Shown: positions 10,291 to 22,248 of the stretch, one piece after another
Layout: every line of letters begins with the position of its first letter
Numbering within the stretch: the first letter of the stretch is position 1
Source of the DNA: Lumbricus terrestris
Taxonomy: Eukaryota; Annelida; Clitellata; Crassiclitellata; Lumbricidae
DNA: 64,000 nt
Assembly: GCA_949752735.1 (NCBI GenBank)
Contig: OX457050.1
Location: 38,478,510 to 38,542,509, forward strand
Reading direction: 5' to 3'
Translations under genes and position numbers: made by a program
The notes under the pieces: model-generated
Database searches by the model: none
What the model was told of the DNA's origin: nothing
Seen by the model: only the letters and a program-made list of their open reading frames with translations

Positions 10291-11694
10291 ATGGAAACTC
10301 ATACTGGCGAGAAAACGCCCAAGTGCGAGTTATGCCAGAAATCATTCACTGACTTTGGTCATCTGAAAATACACATGAGAACCCATACAGGAAAGAAACC
10401 ATACAAATGTCAGTTATGTCAGAAATTATTTATTCAATATGCTGATCTGAAGAGACACGCAAGGACCCACACAGGGGAGAAACCATACAAATGTCAGTTT
10501 TGTCAGAAATCATTCACTGACTGTAGTAATCTGAAGAGACATATGAAAACCCATACTGGGAATAAACCATGGAAATGTGAGTTATGTCAGGAATCATTTA
10601 CTCAAGGTGGTGATCTGAAAATGCACATGAGAGACCATAATGGTGAGAAACCATACAAATGTACGTTGTGTCAGAGATCGTTTGTTCAAAATTGTTATCT
10701 GAAGGTGCACATGAGAACCCACACTGACAACAAACCATTCAAATGTCAGTTATGTCATAAATCATTTGTTCAAAATAGTTATCTGAAAGTACACACGAGA
10801 GCCCATAAAGGGGAGAATCCATACAAATGTCCGTTATGTCAGAAATCATTTTCTATGATTTTCAATCTGAAAGTGCACATAAGAACCCATACTGGCGAGA
10901 AACCATACAAATGTCAGTTTTGTCAGAAATCATTCACTGACAGTAGTAATCTGAAGAGACACATGAAAACCCATACTGGGAATAAACCATGGAAATGTGA
11001 GTTATGTGAGAAATCATTTACTCAATATGGTGATCTGAAGAGACATGCAAGAACCCATGCAGGAGAGAAACCATATAAATGTCAGTTATGTCAGAAATCA
11101 TTTACTCAAGGTGGTCATCTGAAAATGCAGCTGAGTGCCCATGGTTGGGAGAATATATGCCAATGTCAGTTATGTCTGAAATCATTTGCTCTGGGTTGCA
11201 ATGTCAAAGTATACATAAGAACCAATACTGGCGAGAACCCATGCAAGTGTCAGCAGAGAGGACATCATACAGACGAGATGAAGTACACGTGCAATAAGCC
11301 TTATCCTGTGAGCAGTTCTTCAAATAAACAGCTTGAACCCCTTGTAGGAATACAGTCACAGGATGATGAACTGGAAAAGGAATCAAATGCTGATCTGTCT
11401 GTTCTTTTCGTAAGATTAAGCATTGTTGATACTATTGACAAACCATTTGAATGTTTCTCAAGAACAGTGTCTCAACACTGCAAAGATATGACAAGTCCAC
11501 CTACAAAAGTCTGCGTTGGTGAATGTGTTTTTCCTGAAGAAATAAAATCACCTGATGATGAAAAACCGGTGTTGGATAAATCGTTTGGATGCGGTATATG
11601 CGATGAAATGTTTGAAATTGAGAAGGAATTTCTGGAGCATTGTTCTAGCCATCGCTTTTCTCCACCTGACGAATTATTTGCTGACCAATGGTGA
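10291..11694 (+). CDS. C2H2 zinc-finger protein, unit 1
   Basis: This 467-residue frame is a probable nuclear, sequence-specific DNA-binding protein; the target is unknown. About eleven fingers follow each other at 28-residue spacing from residue 10 to about 312, joined by TGEKPYKC-type linkers. Fingers 10 and 11 have lost one or both zinc-binding histidines (MQLSAH, VYIRTN). A Ser/Glu-rich spacer follows. Near residue 432 is a C-terminal atypical finger (C-x2-C-x12-H-x3-H, FGCGICDEMF...HCSSH) shared with the other units. The frame starts directly in a linker, so an upstream exon may supply the real N-terminus; ATG 10291 follows an in-frame stop. A polyadenylation signal is at 11707. No stop or frameshift interrupts it, so this is the best-preserved of the four units. 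Confidence 0.85.
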   Translation: METHTGEKTPKCELCQKSFTDFGHLKIHMRTHTGKKPYKCQLCQKLFIQYADLKRHARTHTGEKPYKCQFCQKSFTDCSNLKRHMKTHTGNKPWKCELCQESFTQGGDLKMHMRDHNGEKPYKCTLCQRSFVQNCYLKVHMRTHTDNKPFKCQLCHKSFVQNSYLKVHTRAHKGENPYKCPLCQKSFSMIFNLKVHIRTHTGEKPYKCQFCQKSFTDSSNLKRHMKTHTGNKPWKCELCEKSFTQYGDLKRHARTHAGEKPYKCQLCQKSFTQGGHLKMQLSAHGWENICQCQLCLKSFALGCNVKVYIRTNTGENPCKCQQRGHHTDEMKYTCNKPYPVSSSSNKQLEPLVGIQSQDDELEKESNADLSVLFVRLSIVDTIDKPFECFSRTVSQHCKDMTSPPTKVCVGECVFPEEIKSPDDEKPVLDKSFGCGICDEMFEIEKEFLEHCSSHRFSPPDELFADQW

Positions 11695-11706
11695 TTTGTC
11701 ATTCCC

Positions 11707-11712
11707 AATAAA
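11707..11712 (+). promoter_or_regulatory. Polyadenylation signal AATAAA
   Basis: AATAAA lies 13 bases after the stop codon of zinc-finger unit 1. The equivalent position in unit 2 also carries AATAAA (28665-28670). Confidence 0.6.
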
Positions 11713-12440
11713 TAGCATGTATTTGACGATTGCGGCAAGACAGCGAAACAGTCATGATTTTATATGCATGAGATTGTCTATTACTGTGCCGAGATATGAA
11801 AAGAAAATCTTAGACCTGTATCGATTTAATTGCAGAAATATTTGGCCATGAGGTACACACCTGTTGGGTGTCCACAAGGTTCCCCTATAAGTATTTCGTG
11901 TCTAAGATGCCAAACTATACTTAATTGTATTCATTGCGACATTATAAAAACGCTTACAATTAATTTACTGAATTTCCAAATAAAAGTTTAATTAGTTCGT
12001 GGAGACTGAAAAATATTCGGTTCACTGTTCAACTGTTTGAAAACGGGATGTTTACATCTCCGATCTATCTACACGAAATACATGTACGGAGATGTTTACT
12101 TTGCATCAATTTCAGAGTCTATATAGTTCATGTATTTTATGCAGTAAAATCTTAAAAATACAAGAACTAGTATTGCCTGTGGAATGAAATATTGATCATT
12201 TCTTGTATTTTTGTCTAATAAAAGATTAAGGTATGTCAATAAACATTGATTGTTGAATAAAATATTTGAGGAAATAGTGCATTTTTGAATAATGAAAGGC
12301 TAGAATTGAAGAAAATATATAAAAGAATGAAGGTATTGAATGAGAGGTTTTAAAAATTGCTAGGTACCGGTATTCTATACATCATTCTCGCTCCCTGAAT
12401 GGCCAGCTGATTGGTTCACTTCCTTATTATGTATGCTATG
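11713..12440. other. Intergenic, no gene seen
   Basis: AT-rich sequence without a convincing frame or terminal-repeat pair. Short frames at 11555-11851 overlap the zinc-finger gene and are shadows. Confidence 0.5.
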
Positions 12441-12444
12441 CATG

Positions 12445-12915
12445 TATTGTATTGCATCTGACTATTTGTAAAGCGCTTCTCGCAGCAAGAGCCTTTCAGA
12501 AGCATTCCCAGTGCATCAACCCCGAGAGAAAAGGCAGGTTTTAAGGTGTATGTGTGTGTGGATGTGTGCGTTTGCGCGCTCGGTGTGCATGCATGTACTT
12601 GGGGCGCAATAAGATTATAGGTAATTAAATCTGCGTTAAATTAAACCGAGTTCGAGAATTTTCATTATCGATGTGCTTTATTTTAAAGAGCCCTGTTTGA
12701 CCCCTATTTTCAGCGACCTTAGCATATTTTTTCTTGATACAGCTGTTACTCTCCTGTTAGCAGTCTTTACCCAGACAAATTTTGCTCATACATAAGCTTA
12801 AAAAGTCGAAGCTTCAACATCTGCTACAATACAATATATAATACAATTAGTCATTTATACCGCGCTTTAACAAAACAAGTCTTGCACAAGAGCGCGCTTC
12901 ACTACAGATCAAACT
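12445..12915 (-). repeat. Two LINE 3'-end remnants
   Basis: 12445-12545 resembles the 3' untranslated end of the LINE at 40472-41922: a pentanucleotide tail, then an AAGCGCTTCT stem and a CCCAGTGC box. 12829-12912 is close to 30272-30345 (the CAATA tail, then GCGCTTTAACAAAACAAGTC). Both are minus-strand LINE ends with no coding sequence left. Confidence 0.55.
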
Positions 12916-13089
12916 CTACAACAGATGAGCACTGGCGAATGAAGGTTGGAAGACTGGTGGAGCAATATTGCCGTATACAGACTCGCCAGCTTTCCGTTCA
13001 AAAATTGCCTATATGTAATTATTAATACATTATCCAAGAAATGTGAACTCTAGATATATAATTTGTAGGCCCTATCATTTCCTTAAAAG

Positions 13090-14407
13090 TAGAGCTGTTG
13101 ATTTAATCGCGTTAACGCGTGCGATTAACGCGTAAAAAAAATTTGCGATTAAAAATTTTAACGCATTACTGGTAATCTTCTTCTTTCCCTTCAGGCTAGG
13201 ATTATTCCCTCTGGCGAGGGGTCAGCCACTCGGATCCTTCTCCTCCACTTGTCTCTGCTTCCGGTGTCTTCTTCCTTCAATTTGAGCAGCTTCAGGTCTT
13301 TTTGTATCACGTCCTCCCATCTTTTCTTCTGTCGTGGCCGACTGCGTCGACCATAATACTTCCGCTTGCATGATTCTTTTGACACAGCTACCCTCCTATT
13401 TTCTCATTACGTGTCCATACCACCGCAGCCTGGTCTCCCGTGCTTTGTCAGTGATGCATGCCACACATTTAACGCATTAATCGTGCGCGTTAATTAGATC
13501 TGATTAAAATAGACTCAGAGGCAGAAAAACTCTCTTTAAACGGAAGACTCTTACTTGAAACTAGAGATACCGTAGGCTACATTCTTTAGCAAATATTCCC
13601 AAAAAAGTATTTGAGTATCATCGTAGCAATTCGTCGCTCAATTATCGTCTGCATGCGAACCAAAACATGCATTTAACGCTAGCGATGAACCGTCGACATT
13701 GGCAGCACCGCATCGCTGCTCTTTGGGGGCGATACTAAGGTTGTTTTCTCACCCCGTCAGACTACGTACGTTGGTTGAACTCCAGGAGATGACCAATGGA
13801 TTTCAATTTTCAAATGATAAATGTTTACAGAAGGACAACTGAGACGAGGTTTGGCAAGAACCGCAACCTTTGGTGAAAAATTGTATAATGAGGTTCAATA
13901 GTCAGACCTAGACCTACTATTGTTAATTAATAAGAGCATTCCTTGACCTGACCAATGTAAATAAACTGGTCTGCCAATAGGCCACAGTTGGCTGCATAAA
14001 TAATTACTTTTGATAGTCAGAAAACGGTTGTCAAATTTTCACATTTAGGCCTATAGCATTTTTTATTAAATGTGGCTCAAATAAAAAAATAACGGATTTT
14101 AGCAGTTGACTAATCTGAACACTGAACAGTGTTTCAATTCTGTCTGTCATACAAAACTGTTCAATAAACTAAATGCAGAAATTCAATAGACCTAAGCCAA
14201 AAGTTATTGAATAATAGCCTATTATGTTTGCAATAGAAAGAATGCATTCAGTCATCAAAATTTTATGCTTCAGGGCTCCCTATAAAATAGTAGGATTAAT
14301 ATATTAATTTGAAGGAAATGTATTGCGATTAATTTGCAGTTAATTGCGATTAAAAAAATTAATCGCGCGAAATTTCGATTAAAATTTTTAATCGAACAAC
14401 AGCCCTA
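13090..14407. mobile_element. hAT-like element, TAGRGCTGTTG ends, TSD CTTAAAAG
   Basis: The left end TAGAGCTGTTGATTTAATCG (13090) and the right end, inverse TAGGGCTGTTG (14407), are flanked by CTTAAAAG at 13082-13089 and 14408-14415. TAGRG ends and an 8-bp duplication fit hAT. Subterminal regions are rich in ATTAACGCG and GCGATTAA palindromes. No transposase is present; a LINE fragment is embedded at 13185-13445. Confidence 0.8.
13185..13445 (-). pseudogene. RTE/I-like LINE C-terminal remnant
   Basis: The minus-strand translation gives LRWYGHVMRK, then after a frame change KRWEDVIQKDLKLLK. This resembles the RWxGHVxR...W...I..DLK tail seen after the reverse transcriptase of several invertebrate LINEs. 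Stops and frameshifts mark it as dead. Confidence 0.55.
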
Positions 14408-14415
14408 CTTAAAAG

Positions 14416-14835
14416 GCTAATCGACCATGGTTGCTGCAGTGGATGGCATCAATCCGATAACATATTTACAATAACCTACTACACTGAGTATAGGCCTACT
14501 CCCCATAATGGTACTCAACTGAATTGTCGACCAAGTTACATTTATTTATTTTCGCTTTTCTGCAGCGCTCGTGCTTTCTCCGTGGTGAAGCTGACTCGGA
14601 GAGTTGCAAGAAAGTTTCGCGCCAGCCCTGGGGCTTTGCCCATTCTTTTTCTTAATATATTTTTACTATTCTGTGCGCGCTTATTCACTCTATGCCTAGA
14701 GAGAGAGTGTTTCAATTTTATCATGAAGTGTAATTCCGCACACGTCCATTTTATGGTTGGCCTACGAAGCCTTGCATAGATAGGCCTATACTTATTTGTC
14801 TGTTTATTTGCAGTAGGCCTACATAAACAGTCCAA
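14416..14835. other. No feature seen
   Basis: Overlapping short frames on both strands (14542-14877, 14582-14779) show no motif. TAGGCCTA palindromes are frequent here. Confidence 0.5.
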
Positions 14836-14838
14836 TAA

Positions 14839-15276
14839 GGGGCCGTCCATAAAGTACGTCACGCTATTTTTGACCATTTTTGACCCCCCTCCCCCCTGTC
14901 ACAAACTGTCACAAATCTCGGACCCACCCCCTAAAGTACGTCACACTTTCGAACAAATTTTTTTAAACATAGCCATTTATAACCATGTCTCTAAACCCTA
15001 GGATGCTATCCCTAATCCCTCTGATAGTGACGTGTGTCCCTAAACGCTTTGATAGTGACGGGAAATCAACTTTTATCCCGCCAGGCCGGGTTTTAGACAC
15101 GCCTGGCTGGGCCGGGTCGGATTTTAGGTACTAAGAACAACAACAAATATAAAAGAATTTAACAAATAAATGTGTGACGTCACACATGGCCTGACCCCCT
15201 CCCCCTGTCACAAACTGTCACACTTTCCTACACCCCCTCCCCTTCCTGGAGCGTGACGTACTTTATGGACGGCCCC
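14839..15276. mobile_element. Harbinger-like MITE, GGGGCCGTCC ends, TSD TAA
   Basis: The termini GGGGCCGTCCATAAAGTACG and its inverse lie at 14839 and 15276, with TAA on both sides (14836-14838, 15277-15279). A 3-bp TWA target and G-rich ends fit PIF/Harbinger. Long inverted arms contain CTGTCACAAACTGTCACA. The element is 438 bp and non-coding. Confidence 0.75.
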
Positions 15277-15279
15277 TAA

Positions 15280-15808
15280 GCTTACACGATTTCGTCATTC
15301 AGCCAAGTGGTTTTCGTATAACCAGTCTTATCGCGACGTTAAAATATTATAAAATAGTTGGTACATGTTTTTGAATAGCATTCTTGGGATAAAGTTTAAC
15401 GAGTCTTTATTGGGATGATGAAATTTTGAGCCCTTTCTCTAAAGTTATATGATGGATCACGATGTAGGCTCGTAGAAAAGGTTACGGAGGACATGAAGTT
15501 CATTTCCCTGAACAGCTCTGAAAAGCACCTTATCAGCCTCTTGCGCTAAAGATGGGCAGATGCAATGCAATACAATATCTGATTTTTTGGAAAGCGGACT
15601 ACAAACCTCCTTCGGACTAATCTTTTTGATAGCCATCCTGTCTCCTGAATAGATATTGCGCTCGTGAATAAGCTGGTGCTCTAAAAATTTGGATAGTCTA
15701 CGACATGACTGTGGTTACGATTATGGCTCACGATCACGTTTTGTTTAATGTTGTGATCAACGTAGGATCCAATTTAGATCCCTAGTAATTTTTACAATAC
15801 AGAAAAAG
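15280..15808. other. No feature seen
   Basis: Mixed-composition sequence with no open frame, repeat or terminal pair that I can support. Confidence 0.5.
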
Positions 15809-15816
15809 ATCCAGTT

Positions 15817-17466
15817 AGGGCCCCCAGAAATTCGCGATCTTGCGCAGCGCAAATTTTGCGCAAATTTCCAGGTTTAGCGCAACAGCGCAAAAATTGGCAA
15901 TCCGCGCGATTTTAGCGCAAATTTTGACAAAATCTTGCTAATTTATCTAAATTGGGCTTCGATTGACTTAAAATCACCGCGACCTATGACAGTTCAACAT
16001 AGCAACGACGGCCGATGTGCGATAATCAAAATGGCGGCCGCCAAATGAGATTAAATTATAGATGAATTTTTATTTAAAGATCGATATTTTTGGTAGTAAC
16101 GCACAAACTTATAGTATAAAAAATCCCAGAACTTCACGGCCACACAATAAAATGTGTTAGACAAAGTTTCTCAAAGCGGTCACACAGCAGCGTCGCTTGC
16201 TGTCTCGGCTTATGAGAGAACGAACGCATTTAATCTATACTATAGGCGTCAGGCGGAACACAAAGACGGAAGGCTAGTACTCAGCACGTTGTGTAACTTG
16301 GTGATTCATTATAGCAGGGGTCTCAAACACGCGGCCCGCGAACCCGATTAATGCGGCCCGCGAGCAGCCACCTGGTTTTTGATTACAGGTATTTAAACGT
16401 TTGAAGAAAGAAATCGGTTTGAAACAATTTTGCAGTTCTTTTACGATTTGAACCAGAGGTTTAAACTGCTTTCTACTCCTTTTGCTGTAGACATTGAGTC
16501 CACAAAAGAAGACAATTTTTAATAGGCCAATGCAGATGGAGTCAGTGGACCTTCAGTGCGATGCAGAAGTACTGAAGTATGTTGCAGCGAAATTTTATGT
16601 CGGTGTCGCAAAATATAGTATCCCGTAATAATCGTATCTCCCCAGATGATGAGAAGTTAAAAAATGTCACTTCCGCGTGTGCTTATTTTTGTATGTTTAT
16701 TCCTACTAGATAATTTTGGTGACTTTGGTTCAGAGCACTTAGAACACCTAAGAAACTCAAAGTCTCTAACTAAATTAGAGTTGCCTTGCTCTGAACATTG
16801 CTTAGGATAAGCAATTAGAGTCATTTTAAATTTTGATTACAGCGTAATTTTTTTAATTTATAGCGCCTACGCATTTTCAATAATTGGGAAAAATAGTTTT
16901 CAATTTTGTTTGTAGTACCATATAGGCTAGTTACACTTAAAATATATCAGGCCCTATGTGAATTTTACAGGATTGTGTCATCATTAAAATATTGTATGCT
17001 GCAATGACACGTAACTAATTCTATAATTTCACGTGCACGATAATATTTTTATGTTGCGGCCCGCGAGTCGTTATAAATTTCCAAATGCGGCCCACATGCT
17101 GACTTGAGTTTGAGACCCCTGCATTATAATATAGGCATACATAAAACTATTTTGAAGTTACATTTGTAATTAGCGTAGATTTCGGTGGGCGTAAATTTTG
17201 CAAAATTAAAATTATTTGCGATCGTCTGAATACATTAATCTTATGGTTATAGGAACTTTATAACTGCATTTTTGGCTTGATTGTCTAATTTCTAGAACGC
17301 CAAAGCCATACACTTTATGACAAAACACTGTTAGATACTTTTTTACACTGATTCAATGAAAAAATAATGACCATTTTGATTTTTTAGCTTGCGCAAAATT
17401 CGCGCAAATTTATCGTTTTTGGTGCGCAATTTTTTCAATTTTTTGGCGCAAATTTCTGGGGGCCCT
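15817..17466. mobile_element. AGGGCCCCCAGAAATT element, 1650 bp, 8-bp TSD
   Basis: The inverted ends AGGGCCCCCAGAAATT at 15817 and 17466 are followed inward by GCGCAAATTT tandem motifs. The flanks ATCCAGTT (15809-15816) and ATCCAGTG (17467-17474) match at seven of eight bases. It resembles a hAT-type non-autonomous element. A second hAT-like element is nested at 16315-17121. Confidence 0.7.
16315..17121. mobile_element. hAT-like element, CAGGGGTCTCAAAC ends
   Basis: The ends CAGGGGTCTCAAAC and GTTTGAGACCCCTG are a widespread hAT terminal type, followed inward by CGGCCCGCGA motifs. The flanks CATTATAG (16307-16314) and CATTATAA (17122-17129) match at seven of eight bases. No intact transposase is present. 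Confidence 0.8.
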
Positions 17467-17474
17467 ATCCAGTG

Positions 17475-17979
17475 TATGATCGAAGTTTTTAACATCGCCC
17501 CTAGGGCCTAATTGACATAGGCCTATTCTTTTTTAGTTTCAAATATTCTTGCTATTCTTCCTATTCTTTTTTAGTTTCAAATATTCTTGTTTTAACCGAA
17601 TATTTTTTACTGTGAACAATGGCCGTCATTAATTAAGAAAACAATGCTTGTAGGTTACGATGCACACGTTTCTCACAGCATGCATTCTTCTGAGATAGCC
17701 TAATTGAGATGACATAGAAGATCTTTCATATTAATAAAACCATTGCACCCAGTCATCGTCTATAGTGAGACTAGTAGCGACTCTAGTCCCAGTTTCTTTT
17801 AATATGCGGTTGTAGAATCTATTGATATTCCATAGATGGCAGGATCGTGCTTTCTAAATCCAGCCTCCATTACAAAAGAACACGCTCCTAGTACCGTTCG
17901 CCATTTTGTACGGATGTACATTGAAGTGAAATTTCCGTTTAGATCCAATTTAAAATACGACAACTGGTCAGTTCTTATA
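17475..17979. other. No feature seen
   Basis: A small tandem duplication (CTATTCTTTTTTAGTTTCAA, two copies near 17525-17580) is the only structure noted. Confidence 0.5.
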
Positions 17980-18113
17980 ATTCATTTGGTAATCTACCCT
18001 TTTAGCGTCGGTAATTATTCGCCATTGCATGGGTTTTAGCGTTGGCCGAACACAAGTCGGTTTGAGGACGGTTCACTCTTGCAACCTGCAAGGGGTGCGA
18101 GGTTGTTTACAAC

Positions 18114-21100
18114 GGTTCCACGACAACTGGTCTACCGACAACTCGTCTACCGACAACTGGTCTCCAGACAATTCGTCTACGACAACTGGTCTACGACAAC
18201 TGGTCTACGACAACTGGTCTACGACAACTGGCCTACAGACAAAATAATGGTCCACACGCAACTCGCACAGGACAAAACGTTCACTGGGAATTTTTTAGTC
18301 AATGGCTGTTGGCGCTGAAAGGGAAGCTGTATTGATTAAAAGAACTCCTTATAAAGCGAAAATCGACTAATGAAACCCTCAATGGAAAAACAAACCGACG
18401 AAATGCACGTCTTTTTAACGAAGCAGAAATGATGAAAATAATGCATGTGAATTTTAATGTGGCTTCACGAAATGATCGCACTGGTAAACACAATCATTCA
18501 TCCAGCTTCTATTTCAAATATATAATACCTTCATCCAGCTTCTATTTCTGAAGCGTTCTATCATTCATCCAGCTTCTATTTTTTAGCGCTCTTCTCATTA
18601 ATCCAGCTACTATTTCAGATATGCAATGCACTCATCCAGCTTCCATTTCTTAAGCGTTTTTAATTCATCCAGCTTCTATTTCTTAAGCGTTCTTCTCATA
18701 AATTCAGCTACTATTTATGATATATAATACCTTCATCCAGCTTCCATTTCTTTAGCGTTTTTCGTCAATTCCGCTTCTATTTCAGATATATTATACCTTC
18801 ATCCAGCTTCCATTTCTTAAGCGTTTTCCATTCATCCAGCTCCTATTTCAGATCTATAAACGCCTTAATCCAGCTTCCATTTCTTTACCGTTTCTAATTC
18901 ATCCAGCTTCCATTTCTTAAGCGTTTCTAATTCATCCAGCTTCTATTCCCTGAGCGTTCTTCTAAAAAATTCAGCTACTGTTTCTGATATATACTACCTT
19001 CATCCAGCTTCCATTTCAGATATATAAATACACTCACCCAGCTTCCATTTCTTAAGCGTTTTTCGTCAATTCAGCTTCCATTTCTTAAGCGTTCTTCTCA
19101 TAAATTCAGCTACTATTTCTGATATATTATACCTTCATCCAGCTTCCATTTCTTTAGCGTTTTTCGTCAATTCCGCTTCTATTTCAGATATATTATACCT
19201 TCATCCAGCTTCCATTTCTTAAGCGTTTGTTCATTCATCCAGCTTCTATTTTAGATATATAAATACCTTGATCCAGCTTGTCTTCTTTAGCGTTCTTCTC
19301 ATTAATCCAGCTCTCATTTTAGATCTATAAATGCCTTAATCCAGCTTCCAGTTCTTAGGCGTTCGTTCATTCATCCAGATTCTATTTTTTAGCGTTTTTC
19401 TAATTAATCCAGCTCCTATTTCAGATATAAAAATACACTCATTCAGCTTCCATTTCTTAAACGTTCTTCTCATAAATTCAGCTACTATTTCTGATATATT
19501 ATGCCGTCATCCATCTTCCATTTCCTTAGCGTATGCTCATTCATCCAGCTTCTATTTCAGATATATAAATGCCTTAATCCAGCTTCCATTTATTAAGCGT
19601 TTTCCATTCATCCAGTTAGTATTTCAGATCTATAAATGCCTTAATCCAGTTTCTATTTCTTTAGCGATTTTAATTCATCCAGCTTCCATTTCTTAAGCGT
19701 TTTTAATTCATCCAGCTTCCATTACTTTAGCGTTCTTCTAATAAATCCAGCTTCTAATTCAGATATATACTACATTCATCCAGCTTCCATTTCTTATGCG
19801 TTCTTCATTCATCCAGCTTCTATTTCAGGTATATAAATACACTCATCCAGCTTCCATTTCTTAAACGTTTTTCGTCAATTCCGCTTCTATTTCTTAAACG
19901 TTCTTCTCATAAATTCAGTGACTATTTCTGATATATTTTACCTTCATCCAGCTTGCATTTCTTAAGCGTTCTTCATTTATCCAGCTTCTATTTTAGATAT
20001 ATAAATACACTCATCCAGCTTCCATTTCTTAAGCGTTTTTCGTCAATTCCGCTTCTATTTCTTAGACGTTCTTCTCATAAATTCAGTTACTATTTCTGTT
20101 ATATTTTACCTTCATCCAGCTTCCATTTAAGATATAAAAATGCCTTTAACCAATTTCATTTCACAAGCGTTTTATCATTAGTCCTGCTTCCATTTCCCAA
20201 GCGTTATTTTCGTCAATCCATATCCAATTTAAATAATAATAACTTAATATACCAAGCGTCCATTTGAATAGAACAGAAAATACGTCTGAAATTGAAGCTG
20301 GATGAATGATCGTAGGCTTAAGAATTGGAAGCTGGATTTAGGCATTTATAGATCTGAAATAGGAGCTGGATTAATGAATGAACGCTTTAGAATTGGAAGC
20401 TGGATTAAGGCATTTATAGATCTAAAATAGGAGTTGGACTAATGAGAAGAACGCTTAAGAAATAGAAGCTGGATCAAGGTATTATATATATGTGAAATAG
20501 AAGCTGGATGATTGATCGAAGGCTTATGAAATGGAAGCTGGATGAGTGTAATTATATATCTTAAATAGGAGCTGGATTAATGAGAAGAACGCAAAAGAAA
20601 TAAAAGCTGGATCAAGGTATTATATACCTGAATAGAAGCTGGATGAATGATCCAAGGCTTATGAAATGGAAGCTGAAGTAGAAGTAGAAGCTGGATGAAT
20701 TAAAAACGCTTAAGAAATGGAAGCTGGATGAGTGTATTTATAGAACTGACATAGTATCTGGATTTATTATAAGAACGCTAAAGAAATGGAAGCTGGATGA
20801 GTGTTTTTATATATCTGAAATAGAAGCTGGATGAATGATCAAAGGCTTAAGAATGGAAGCATGATTAAAGCATTTATAGATCTAAAATATAAGCTGGATG
20901 AATGAGAAGAACGCTTAAGAAATAGAAGCTGGATCAAGGTATTATATATCTGAAATAGAAGCTGGATGATTGATCGAAGGCTTATGAAATGGAAGCTGGA
21001 TGAGTGTAATTATAGATCTGAAATAATAGCTGGATTTATTAGAAGAACGCTAAAGAAATGGAAGCTGGATGAGTGTTTTTATATCTGAAATAGAAGCTGG

Positions 21101-21821
21101 ATGAATGAACGAACGCTTAAGAAATGGAAGCGGGATTAACGAATTTATATATATCTGAAATGGAAGCTGGGCTAATGAGAAGAACGCTAAGGAAATAAAA
21201 GCTGGATGAAGGTATTATATATCTGAAATAGAAGCGGAATTGACAAAAAACGCAAAAGAAATGGAAGCTGGATGAGTGTATTTATTAATCTGAAATAGAC
21301 GCTAGACTAAATGAAAAAACGTTTCAGAAATAGATGCTGGATTAAGTTATTTATAGATCTGAAATAGGAGCTGGATTTATTAGAAGAATGCTAAAGAAAT
21401 GGAAGCTGGACGAAGGTTTCTTTATTTCTGAAATCGAAGCGGGATGAAGGTTTTATATATAGGTGAAACAGAAATTGGATTTATTCAGCAGCGCGATCAT
21501 TTAGTGAAGCCATCATAAACTTTATAAGCATTATTTTTATCAATTCGATCATTTCGTCGGTCTACTTTTTTGCATCGAGGGTTTCATCAATCATTTTTCG
21601 CTTTAAAAAGAGTTCTTTTAATCAATCCAGCTACTCTTTGAGCGGCAACAGCCATTGACTAAAGATTTCCCAATGAACGTTTTGTCGTGTGCGAGTTGTG
21701 TGTAGACCAGTTGTCGTAGACCAGTTGTCGTAGACCAGTTGTAGACCAGTTGTCGTAGACGAATTGTCCGGAGACCACTTGTCGTTAGACGAGTTGTCGG
21801 TAGACGAGTTGTCGTGACACC
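18114..21821. mobile_element. 3.7-kb foldback element, 9-bp TSD GTTTACAAC
   Basis: The ends GGTTCCACGACAACTGG and, inverted, GGTGTCACGACAACTCG are flanked by GTTTACAAC at 18105-18113 and 21822-21830. Each end begins with a tandem array of a 12-15-bp motif (TCTACCGACAACTCG type). A matching inverted arm follows (18250-18485 against 21500-21690), then long arrays of the ATCCAGCTTC unit: forward to about 20230, reverse from about 20290. The whole insertion is one large imperfect palindrome. The tandem-repeat termini and 9-bp TSD match the foldback (FB/Mutator-related) style. It is non-coding. Confidence 0.85.
18490..21490. repeat. Inverted pair of ATCCAGCTTC minisatellite arrays
   Basis: 18490-20230 carries dozens of CATCCAGCTTCYATTTC units. 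They are spaced by alternating spacers of two kinds (CTTAAGCGTTTTTC and AGATATATAAATACCT), giving a period near 35 and a two-unit period near 70. 20290-21490 is the same array inverted (GAAGCTGGAT). Frames translated through it, for example at 19953-20267, are repeat artefacts. Confidence 0.85.
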
Positions 21822-21830
21822 GTTTACAAC

Positions 21831-22248
21831 ACCATCAACTTGGCCATCTTGCGAATGAGTGCCTGCATAATACACGAACAGGACTTGTGAAGGCTGGACG
21901 CAGCATCATGTCATCCACTGGGGACCGTGCCGAAGTGGTGCTTCGCGAGTTGTATAGCACCGCCAGTCGACGGATGAGGGACTCCAAATGCCGCTCTACC
22001 ATCTGCATTGAACGAGAAACTGTCGGCTGAACTGTTCGGCGTGTTCGCGTCCGAGTTCGTCGCTGGTGGACCGTTCCTCCTTGAGTGGCGTTTACCCACA
22101 GATGACTCTGTCCGTTGTAGTGACAGTAACATCGGAGACTAGAGCAGGGTGGGCGCCGCTGTTGGCTGCCAGATCTTTTTTTCTTTTTTTTAGTGTTAGC
22201 TACCGAACCCGCTATGTAGCCGACCTGCGTGTCGTGCGAACCGGGCCG
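21831..22248 (+). pseudogene. GC-rich coding-like fragment split by the foldback insertion
   Basis: If the foldback element and one TSD are removed, a frame of roughly 75 codons runs from about 18060-18113 into 21831-22030 without a stop. It includes HLANEC and STGDRAEVVLREL. I do not recognise it. It is more GC-rich than the surrounding arrays, and it may be captured host sequence or the relic of a transposase of the 17988-24610 element. A frame on the opposite strand (21911-22132) is probably a shadow. Confidence 0.35.

Noticed and set aside
3401..20267. Short frames with SSFYF-, FHPASIS- and QLPFLKR-type peptides
   Set aside because: They are translations of the ATCCAGCTTC repeat unit in different frames.
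18490..21490. Regular 35-bp repeats with spacers, resembling a CRISPR array
   Set aside because: The repeat itself varies, spacers fall into two recurring types, arrays are inverted against each other, and they lie within a transposon with a TSD. The genome is eukaryotic.
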